Under the pieces are notes generated by a model, which was not told the origin of the DNA, searched no databases, and was given only the letters and a program-made list of their open reading frames with translations. Below, piece after piece: positions 55,293 to 62,157 of a stretch of DNA of 64,000 nucleotides; position 1 is the first letter of the stretch, and the number at the start of each line of letters is the position of its first letter. Where the stretch lies: positions 62,001-126,000 of the forward strand of contig NZ_LDJL01000002.1 of assembly GCF_001431405.1 (NCBI RefSeq), given 5' to 3'. A program made the position numbers and the translations under genes. The stretch is from Pseudoxanthomonas dokdonensis. GTDB taxonomy: Bacteria > Pseudomonadota > Gammaproteobacteria > Xanthomonadales > Xanthomonadaceae.

Positions 55293-56981
55293 TCACGGCA
55301 GCAGGCAGCTGTAGGTCAGCGTCACCGTCTCGTCGGCGTTCAATGTCCCCAGGGTCAGTCCCGCGCCCAGCAATGCGTCCACGGTGTACGGGCCGTTGCA
55401 GGCGTCACCGCTGCAGATCACCTCGTTCGGATTGCCCGCGCCGGGGCAGACCAGAGCGGCATCGGGCTGATCGGTGACCACTGCGTTGCTGACCGGATCC
55501 AGGCCGACGTTGCTGACTTCCAGCATGAAGCTGAGCGATTCACCGGGGCTGATGGTTTCGCTAGCGGCGCGCTTGATGATGTTCAGGTCGTTCACCACCG
55601 CGCGCTGGTTGATGAATATGCAGGTCAGGTCGTCATTGGCCTGCGGCGTTACCGTGAACGTCACGCCGCTGCCACTGAAGTCGGCGGTGCCGGTCGGCTC
55701 GGCGTTGGTGCAGGCATAGGTGCTGGTGTAATTACCCGCATCGGTAGCACCAGCGGCACTCTCGCTGAAGGTATAGGTCTCGCCGGCGGTGGCCGGCCCC
55801 AGCGTGGCCAGCCCCGATGCCACACTGCCTGCGCCGGTGGTGGTGGTCGAATCGGAACCGGTGCTGCCCTGGATACTCAGCAGGAACTGATCCGATTCGG
55901 CAAAACGGCCCGATGGCAGCTGTTTTTCCAGCCGTAACACCGGCAGCGAGGAATTGACGAACGTGCAGGTGATGATGTCGTTGTCGCCATAGCTCGGGCC
56001 CGCAATCGTCAACGTCTGAGCGGACAGCGTCGCCGGGATCGCTGCGCCGTCCTGGTCAACGCAGCTGGCTTCGCGCAGTTCGAACGAGGCAGCCACCGAT
56101 TCGGTAATCGTTATCGCATCGCCGGGGCTGGTGACCTCGAACGTGGCCGACGTGGCTGGATTGGACGTGGTGGTATCCAGGCTGAAAGCACCGACACCGT
56201 TGCTGCCGCTGAAGGTGAACACGCCGGTGCCGGGATTGGATGACTTGGCGACCACCACCTGCGCACGGCAGTCCTGCAGCGCCGGCTCGCTCTGCAATGA
56301 GCTGATCTGGCTGAGCGGTACCGCGGTGAAGGCCGCGCCGTCGATGCTCCATTCCATCGATACGCCATAGTTGTCGCCACCATCGGAGGTGGCGATGGCA
56401 AAGCGCACCCACTTGCCGAAGTTGGTCGCCGCCACCGTGTAGATAGTGTTGACGCCAATGAACTGGCGCTGGTAGCCGACCTTGCGGTACGAGACCTGGC
56501 TGAGATCAGCCGCGTCACGGGTCAACAGGCTGCCGCTGGTTGCCAGATGCAGCGTATTGAACTGCTCGTAGGTATTCGGCGCGCCTACCCGCAGGCGAAT
56601 GCTCTGGGCATCGCACGGCAACGCAAGATAGCCCTGGATGGTCTGGAACTGTCCGCTGTCATTGTCCAGATCGATCATCGAAAGGGCGCTGCCGGTATTC
56701 ACCACTCCGCTGAACGTCGGTGGCCCGTTGTCCAGCGGGAAATCGCCGCTGAGCGCCGGACTGGTGCCGGCATCATTGCGATGCGCGGTGGTGCTGGTAT
56801 AGAAGGCATCGCCGTTGGGCAGTTCCGGCAGGTCACGCTGCCACAGGTCATAGGCCCCATCGCCACCGCTTTGCGCCAGCGCGTTGCCGATGCCCACGAG
56901 CTGCAGCGACAGGCCAAGCAGCAGCATCCATGCCCAGTGGCCCGGAAGCATCCGCCTGCATTCAAAACAGCGCTTGCTCAT
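55293..56981 (-). CDS. Secreted repeat protein with DUF11-like domains
   Basis: A 562-residue exported protein. The ATG at 56981 gives a signal peptide ending NALA-Q at about residue 36. An N-terminal segment (about 40-230) has a LamG-like or jelly-roll look (TFSGVVNTGSALSMIDLDNDSG). Then come two to three Gly/Thr-rich beta modules with internal Cys (CTFVNSSLPVLRLEKQLPSGRF, then LTCIFINQRAVVNDLNIIKRAAS), which match prealbumin-like and DUF11-type surface modules. The C-terminus ends YSCLLP with no sorting motif, anchor or barrel. Cell surface or secreted, role unknown. Confidence 0.75.
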   Translation of the reverse strand: MSKRCFECRRMLPGHWAWMLLLGLSLQLVGIGNALAQSGGDGAYDLWQRDLPELPNGDAFYTSTTAHRNDAGTSPALSGDFPLDNGPPTFSGVVNTGSALSMIDLDNDSGQFQTIQGYLALPCDAQSIRLRVGAPNTYEQFNTLHLATSGSLLTRDAADLSQVSYRKVGYQRQFIGVNTIYTVAATNFGKWVRFAIATSDGGDNYGVSMEWSIDGAAFTAVPLSQISSLQSEPALQDCRAQVVVAKSSNPGTGVFTFSGSNGVGAFSLDTTTSNPATSATFEVTSPGDAITITESVAASFELREASCVDQDGAAIPATLSAQTLTIAGPSYGDNDIITCTFVNSSLPVLRLEKQLPSGRFAESDQFLLSIQGSTGSDSTTTTGAGSVASGLATLGPATAGETYTFSESAAGATDAGNYTSTYACTNAEPTGTADFSGSGVTFTVTPQANDDLTCIFINQRAVVNDLNIIKRAASETISPGESLSFMLEVSNVGLDPVSNAVVTDQPDAALVCPGAGNPNEVICSGDACNGPYTVDALLGAGLTLGTLNADETVTLTYSCLLP

Positions 56982-57159
56982 ATGCCGTTTACCTCGTCCT
57001 GAAGTGTCGCCAGTCACGGCGACGAGCTACGTCATTGCAGCGAATGCTGCAGATGTTTTTCCTGGCCATTCCCGGGGCGCGATGCGGGGCAGGAACAAGA
57101 CTACAACAGCGCTGGCATCAGCCCAATGAAGATGACCGCCTGGCTGATGGCGACCACAT

Positions 57160-57184
57160 CAAAAAGCCGTCGATGAAGACGGCT
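57160..57184 (-). terminator. Terminator after DUF4136 gene
   Basis: On the minus strand: AGCCGTC, a six-base loop, GACGGCT, then TTTTG. It lies 49 bases past the DUF4136 stop and separates it from the secreted repeat protein gene. Confidence 0.75.
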
Positions 57185-57232
57185 TCAGATGTTGCTGGAT
57201 GCATCGGCAGGGGTGGCCGTGCACCGGACCAC

Positions 57233-57853
57233 TCACGGCGTTGCCGGTGCCCTCGGCAACTCGACCAGGATTTCCCTGGCGACCCGGTCCAGCGACACGC
57301 GGCTGGCACGATTGGCCTTGGCGGTGCCTTCATCCATCGCCCGCCAGACCACCCGCAGTGAAGTCCGGTCGATCACTTCGACCATCAACCCGGCCTGGAT
57401 TTCGTCCGAGCTCTTGACCTTCAACACCGGCTCGCCGTTGCCATTGCGGGTGACCAGCTGCGAGCAACCATCGCTGGTGCATTCCAGCGATGCCTGGCGG
57501 GTGTCCGCGGAACCGTAATCGTGGACCACCGGCTGCTGCACATCCCGCACCCCGGCGCGATAGGCGATCAGCACATCGGCTTCGCTGGCACCGACCAGCT
57601 GGTAGCCCTTGGCCTTCAACTCCGCATCCAGCGCCGCCTGCATTTTTTCGCGGAACTGCGGCGTGCTCACCCGCTCATCCTGCTCGGCGGCGGTGGTAGC
57701 GGGGCTGGTCACCCAGGCGTAGCGGCTGCCCGGCAGCGCGACCGCGGACTTCTCGACCGTGACCTGATCATGGCCTTCATGGGCCAGCAGCGGTGCCGAC
57801 ATGCCGGCGGCCAGCATCAGGACGAACAACGCGGAGGGGCGGATACCTGCCAT
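57233..57853 (-). CDS. DUF4136-family protein
   Basis: A 206-residue exported protein with a signal peptide (about 1-24, ending LLA-H). A HEGHD stretch lies at its start. The core matches the DUF4136 layout: SRYAWVTSPATT near residue 44, LDAELKAKGYQLVGASEADVLIAYRAG in the middle and LMVEVIDRTSLRVVWRAM late. The family is widespread in Gammaproteobacterial envelopes and has no known activity. It is monocistronic, ending with a terminator. Confidence 0.85.
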   Translation of the reverse strand: MAGIRPSALFVLMLAAGMSAPLLAHEGHDQVTVEKSAVALPGSRYAWVTSPATTAAEQDERVSTPQFREKMQAALDAELKAKGYQLVGASEADVLIAYRAGVRDVQQPVVHDYGSADTRQASLECTSDGCSQLVTRNGNGEPVLKVKSSDEIQAGLMVEVIDRTSLRVVWRAMDEGTAKANRASRVSLDRVAREILVELPRAPATP

Positions 57854-57956
57854 GGGGGAAAGTCCTTGTCATCAATAGAGGGGCGAGATTATCACAGGCC
57901 CTGGCGACGCCTGTCCGGCGCTGCCGCGCCCAGCGGCCGCCCCGGCGAAGCCTGGT

Positions 57957-58838
57957 TCAGGCGCCCTGCTGGTCAAGCCACTGCAGGAAGCTGCGTACTG
58001 GCGGACGCCTGGCCGACGTCGGTCGGACCACTGTCCAGTAGGCCTGCGGCAACGGGATTGCATAACGTCCGAATGGCATGACCAGGGTGCCGGCATCCAG
58101 TTCACGCTGGGCCAGGCGGCGGCGCACCAGCGCGACTCCCAGGCCCTGCGCGGCCGCTTCAATCAACAGATGCGATGCCGGCAAGGATTGACCCCGCTGC
58201 ACGTCCAGATCCGCCGGACCCAGTTCATCGCGCCAGCGGCCCCAGGTCGCATTCGGGTCCTGATCGTGCAACAGCGGCAACTCGCGCAGACGCTTCAACG
58301 GCCAGGGCAGACGCCCGCGCAGCAAGACCGGGCTGACCACCGGCACCAGCGCGTCGTCCATCCACGGCCGGGCATGCGGCCACGGGCCGTTGCCCATCCG
58401 CAACGCGACATCGACCGGATCCCGTTGCACATCCACCAGCGCACCGCGCACCGACACCGAGACAGCAATGCGCGGATGGCGCTGGCGAAAATCAACCAGC
58501 CGCGGCAACAGCCAGCGCGCGGCAAACGAGTCGGTCGTCGATACCAGCACTTCCGGCGACGCAACCTGGCGGCTGCGCACATCGAGTGCCGCCCGCAACT
58601 GTGCGAAGGAAGCCTCCACCACCCCGGCCAGATCCTGGCCACGCGCAGTCAGCCGCATCGGCGCGCCGGGATGCGCACGTGGCTCCAGCAGCGGCTTGCC
58701 GATTGCGCGTTCCAGTTCATCGATGCGCCGACTGACCGCGGAATGGGCGATGCCCAGCGCGCGCGCAGCCGCACGCACGCCACCGTTGCGCACCACGGCG
58801 TCGAAAGCGGCCAATGCCTGCAAGGGAAGTTTCTGCAT
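57957..58838 (-). CDS. LysR-family transcriptional regulator
   Basis: A 293-residue LysR regulator. The N-terminal helix-turn-helix is at about residues 16-43 (AVVRNGGVRAAARALGIAHSAVSRRIDELE), followed by the linker and the periplasmic-binding-like effector domain. The ATG at 58838 lies inside the left arm of a 21-base dyad operator shared with the divergent lysE-type gene. It is likely autoregulated and controls LysE and the FMN reductase. Effector unknown; a related amino acid is plausible. Confidence 0.92.
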   Translation of the reverse strand: MQKLPLQALAAFDAVVRNGGVRAAARALGIAHSAVSRRIDELERAIGKPLLEPRAHPGAPMRLTARGQDLAGVVEASFAQLRAALDVRSRQVASPEVLVSTTDSFAARWLLPRLVDFRQRHPRIAVSVSVRGALVDVQRDPVDVALRMGNGPWPHARPWMDDALVPVVSPVLLRGRLPWPLKRLRELPLLHDQDPNATWGRWRDELGPADLDVQRGQSLPASHLLIEAAAQGLGVALVRRRLAQRELDAGTLVMPFGRYAIPLPQAYWTVVRPTSARRPPVRSFLQWLDQQGA

Positions 58839-58869
58839 GGTCTAGCCATTAGACCATGCCGGTACCGGC
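58837..58869. promoter_or_regulatory. LysR-type operator in the LysR/LysE divergent gap
   Basis: ATGGTCTA, a five-base spacer, then TAGACCAT (58837-58857) is a perfect 8+8 dyad overlapping the regulator's start codon. It fits the LysR-type T-N11-A idea. Directly next is GCCGGTACCGGC (58858-58869), a second perfect palindrome. The gap is 84 bases in all. The overlap with the start codon suggests autorepression. Confidence 0.7.
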
Positions 58870-58922
58870 ACGGCACCTGCGCCAGGCCGACACTGGTGCC
58901 CTGATGATCACTCCGAGCCACC

Positions 58923-59513
58923 ATGAGCGCCGTTGCCGCCCTTGTCCTGATTGCCACCATCACCCCCGGGCCGAACAATCTGGTGCTGCTGCACAGCGGC
59001 CTCAATCGCCCGTTTACCGCTGGCGTACCGCTGATGCTGGGCACCATCGCCGGCGGCTGCGGCATGTTGTTGCTGGTGTCGCTGGCGATGTCGCTGGCCG
59101 GTCCTTCGCTGCAACCGTTACTGCCGTGGCTGAGTCTCCCCGGGGCCTGCTTCCTGCTGTTCATGGCCTGGCGTCTGTGGACCGCGTCGACCGCGTCAAC
59201 CGCCACCGCCAGCGACGACATCGCGACAACGGCCACTGGCTTCTGGTCGATGGCGGGTCTGCAACTGGTCAATCCCAAGGGCTGGGCGTTCCTCGCCTCG
59301 CTTGCTGCAATGAGCGTTGGCGCCGTCAGCATGAGCATGACCATCGCCGTGTTCGCGATCATCAGCCTGCTGTCATCACTGACCTGGCTGCTGGCGGGGC
59401 GATTGCTGCAGCGCCTGTTCGCCTCGCCACCCGCGGCGCGTCTTCTGAACCGCCTGATGGCCGCATCGTTGCTGGCCATGGCACTCCTGCTTCTCCTCCA
59501 TCACAGGAACTGA
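58923..59513 (+). CDS. LysE-family amino-acid exporter
   Basis: A 196-residue membrane protein with about six helices. The family motif TPGPNNLVLLHSG is at about residues 14-26 and the second-repeat NPKGWAFLASL at about 115-125. It is divergent from a LysR regulator, as lysE is from lysG. The stop and the next gene's ATG overlap by one base (TGATG). The exported compound is unknown; LysE/RhtB members export amino acids or homoserine lactones. Confidence 0.92.
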   Translation: MSAVAALVLIATITPGPNNLVLLHSGLNRPFTAGVPLMLGTIAGGCGMLLLVSLAMSLAGPSLQPLLPWLSLPGACFLLFMAWRLWTASTASTATASDDIATTATGFWSMAGLQLVNPKGWAFLASLAAMSVGAVSMSMTIAVFAIISLLSSLTWLLAGRLLQRLFASPPAARLLNRLMAASLLAMALLLLLHHRN

Positions 59514-60061
59514 TGACCATGCGAATCCTTGCCGTCTCTGGCAGCAGCCGCCACGACTCGTTCAATAGCCGCCTGCTGCAGGCCGCCGCCAACTGCATCG
59601 ACGAAAACGCGGAAGTGCAACAGGCGCCAGCACTGGCGAGCTTGCCCCATTTCAACGAGGACGAAGAACCGGCGATGCTGCAATCGGCCAGCGTGCGTGC
59701 GTGGATTGATGCGGTCACCAGCAGTGACGCGCTGATGATCGCAACGCCCGAGTACAACCAGTCGATTCCCGGCATGCTCAAGAACGCACTGGACTGGCTG
59801 TCGCGTACCCCACAGACGCGTCAGCTGGAAGGCAAACCGGTGGCGTTGATGGGAGCGACGGTCGGCCCCTGGGGTACCCGGCTGGCGCAGGCCCATCTGC
59901 GCCACGTGCTCGGTGTCATCGGCATGCAGGTGGTCGGCCGGCCGCTGTACCTGGCCCATGCCGGAAGCCGGCATGATGCCGACAGCGGGCAATGGGACGC
60001 GCCACTGCAGGCGCAGGTGGCGCAATGGTCCGCTGACTTGCTGACGGCGATAGCGCGTTAA
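59513..60061 (+). CDS. NADPH-dependent FMN reductase
   Basis: A 182-residue flavodoxin-fold reductase. The FMN-phosphate loop GSSRHDSFNSRLL is near residues 9-21 and the later ATPEYNQSIPGMLKNALDWLSR (about 79-100) is the family signature, including the conserved GxxK substitution. The ATG overlaps the LysE stop by one base. It likely reduces flavins or quinones with NADPH. Coupled to LysE and controlled by the LysR operator. Confidence 0.92.
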   Translation: MTMRILAVSGSSRHDSFNSRLLQAAANCIDENAEVQQAPALASLPHFNEDEEPAMLQSASVRAWIDAVTSSDALMIATPEYNQSIPGMLKNALDWLSRTPQTRQLEGKPVALMGATVGPWGTRLAQAHLRHVLGVIGMQVVGRPLYLAHAGSRHDADSGQWDAPLQAQVAQWSADLLTAIAR

Positions 60062-60210
60062 CAGGGCGTCGTTAACCTTGCAGATGGTTGCCGCCGGTGG
60101 GGCGCGGTCAGCTGGAATCCGCTGCTGTTGAACCAAACCTTCATCGCGGTTTGCCGCCGCCTTAATGCCGCCGGGTCCATGGTGGAGTTCCCGCCAACAG
60201 GAGGAGCGCC

Positions 60211-60438
60211 ATGCCGTACGAGCGCATCAGCGACCTGCCCGACTCGGTCCGCGACAACGTGCCCCGGCACGCCCAGGACATCTACAAGGAAGCGTTCAAC
60301 AGTGCCTGGCAGCAATACAAGGATCCGGACGACCGTCGCGACGATGCCAGCCGCGAGGAAGTCGCCCACCGCGTCGCCTGGTCCGCGGTCAAGGAGAAAT
60401 ACCAGAAAGGCGACGACGGCCACTGGCACGCCAAGTAG
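60211..60438 (+). CDS. ChaB-family protein
   Basis: A 75-residue protein starting MPYERISDLPDSVRDNVPRHAQ, the ChaB signature, with a helix rich in Ala/Trp (AFNSAWQQYKDP) and a closing basic segment. The start follows AGGAGG. ChaB-type proteins were named as cation-transport regulators but are now thought to be small DNA- or membrane-associated proteins of uncertain role. It is followed by a CBS protein on the same strand. Confidence 0.93.
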   Translation: MPYERISDLPDSVRDNVPRHAQDIYKEAFNSAWQQYKDPDDRRDDASREEVAHRVAWSAVKEKYQKGDDGHWHAK

Positions 60439-60529
60439 CACGCAGCCAAGTAGCAGGCCAGCTAGAACGCAAAAGAATTCCCACCCACACCGCAGCGGGC
60501 CGACCGCTGCAACCGACCAAGGAGTCGCA

Positions 60530-60946
60530 ATGAAAATCGCTGAAATCATGAGTGTTGATGTCGCCCTGGCGTCGCCCGAGCAGAGCCTCAAGCAGGCCGC
60601 TGACATCATGTTGTCCAAGGACGTCGGCTCGTTGCCGGTCGGCAGCAACGGCAAACTGGTCGGCATGCTGACCGATCGCGACATCGTCATCCGCGGTGTG
60701 GCCCAGGGGCTGGGGGCCGACGCCAGGGTCAGCGAGGCGATGAATGGCCAGGTGCGCTATTGCTACCAGGATCAGGACGTTGACGAAGTCGCCCGCAACA
60801 TGGCCGAGCTGCAATTGCGCAGGATGCCGGTGGTCAACCGCGAAAAAGATCTGGTCGGCATCGTCTCGCTGGCCGATTTCGCCCACAGCGGGCAGAACGC
60901 ATCGGCGGAGGATCTGATGAAAGGGGTGGCCGTCCCGCATCATTGA
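60530..60946 (+). CDS. Tandem CBS-domain protein
   Basis: A 138-residue protein made of two CBS domains (about residues 5-60 and 70-128), which bind adenosine nucleotides as a pair. Typical strands are SLPVGSNGKLVGMLTDRDIVIR and RRMPVVNREKDLVGIVSLADF. The ATG at 60530 follows AAGGAG. Free-standing CBS pairs act as small energy sensors for a partner protein, unknown here. It follows chaB by 91 bases and ends before a strong terminator. Confidence 0.92.
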   Translation: MKIAEIMSVDVALASPEQSLKQAADIMLSKDVGSLPVGSNGKLVGMLTDRDIVIRGVAQGLGADARVSEAMNGQVRYCYQDQDVDEVARNMAELQLRRMPVVNREKDLVGIVSLADFAHSGQNASAEDLMKGVAVPHH

Positions 60947-60977
60947 ACACGGCCTACGCGGTGCTGGGCGCGGCAGC

Positions 60978-61007
60978 AAAAAAAGGCGGGCCATGGCCCG
61001 CCTTTTT
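60978..61007. terminator. Strong bidirectional terminator
   Basis: AAAAAAA, GGCGGGCC, a 2-base loop, GGCCCGCC, TTTTT. A perfect 8-bp stem flanked by A and T runs, between the CBS gene (plus) and the beta-barrel gene (minus), which are convergent. Confidence 0.93.
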
Positions 61008-61026
61008 CATCGCTCATCCGACCGCC

Positions 61027-61854
61027 TCAGAAGCGGTAGACAGCCCCAATCCGGGCGCCTTCCTGGGTGAAGTCAAGGCTGCCGGTGAAGTCGTTCTTGC
61101 GCAGATCGGCGTTGACCTTGTTGGCCATCACATCGACCCAGAAGCCGAAGCGTTGCCACGGGAACCATTCAACCCCGACCCGGCCATAGGTGACGTCGGC
61201 ATCGACATCGTTGATATCGGCCTGGAAATAACCGACATCGGCGGAAATGCGCCAGTCTTCGGCCGGGGTCCAGCGCCAGCCAGCGCCGATCGCCGGTGCC
61301 GGCACGTCGCCGGACACGCTGCGATCGAATCCGGCACCGGCACTGTTGCCGTTGGCATCCAGTTGCAGGTCGATGCCCAGATCCAGGCTGTACCAGACCA
61401 CGCCCAGTCGCGGGCCCAGCGCCCAGGTGTCGTGCGATGCCGCCCACCAGACGTAGTACAGCTCGTAGATATCCACATCGCGGTGGGCGCGCACGGTCGC
61501 GCTGGCCTGGTAGGTCACGCCATCGAAGGTGATGTCGCGATCAAGCTGCTTGCTGGCACTGACATCGTCGCGGTAATAGGCGGCGCCGAACTCGTGGTGC
61601 TCGAATGGCCGCCAGGTGACCCCGATCAGGTTCAGGGTGTTGTCCTGGTCCAGGCCCAGATCACTGTCCAGATTGATGCGGGTGCCTTCGCGGCCATCAC
61701 CGGCCACCGCTACATCGGTATCGAAACGGCTGGCGTAGCCGCCCAGCTTGACGCTGAACGTATCCAGCGGTTCCACCGCCAGTGCAGGCAGCGTGCTCGA
61801 CAGCAGGGTCGCGGCCAGCGCCGCGCGCAACATGTTTGATTCCAGTATCGACAT
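61027..61854 (-). CDS. Outer-membrane beta-barrel protein
   Basis: A 275-residue outer-membrane protein. ATG at 61854 follows AAGGAAG. A signal peptide (about 1-27, ending ALA-V) is followed by alternating aromatic and polar strands with no domain of known activity: FSVKLGGYASRFDTDVAV, then YELYYVWWAASHDTW and GWRWTPAEDWRISADVGYFQADI. It ends IGAVYRF, a C-terminal aromatic used for outer-membrane insertion. Family unclear; layout is that of an 8-12-strand barrel. Confidence 0.75.
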   Translation of the reverse strand: MSILESNMLRAALAATLLSSTLPALAVEPLDTFSVKLGGYASRFDTDVAVAGDGREGTRINLDSDLGLDQDNTLNLIGVTWRPFEHHEFGAAYYRDDVSASKQLDRDITFDGVTYQASATVRAHRDVDIYELYYVWWAASHDTWALGPRLGVVWYSLDLGIDLQLDANGNSAGAGFDRSVSGDVPAPAIGAGWRWTPAEDWRISADVGYFQADINDVDADVTYGRVGVEWFPWQRFGFWVDVMANKVNADLRKNDFTGSLDFTQEGARIGAVYRF

Positions 61855-62157
61855 GGCATCTTCCTTTTAGTGGTCCTGGCGCCCATGCCGCCGGCGGCGC
61901 CGGCGGAGGCATTCCCTTGCTGTCGATAAAGTAGCACCGAAACCGCGCCGGCGCATGGGCTGGCGAGGACTGCGCGGACGCTGCGACAGCTCGGTCGGGC
62001 AGCAGCCCGGAATCGCTGCGCATGGCCAGCAGTTGCCTGGCTGCCGGGCACCGGCTTGTCGTTACCGGTGCGGACGAAACCGGTCAGCCTCGCCGGGCAG
62101 CACCCGCCGCGGCAGCCCGGGCGGATCTCTGTTTGCCCGCTCCAGCACGTGCATGCC
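61855..62157. other. Gap without a gene
   Basis: About 300 bases between the beta-barrel gene and the GH92 gene, both on the minus strand. It is GC-rich, and I see no frame, repeat or hairpin worth reporting. The barrel promoter and the GH92 terminator would lie here. Confidence 0.4.
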
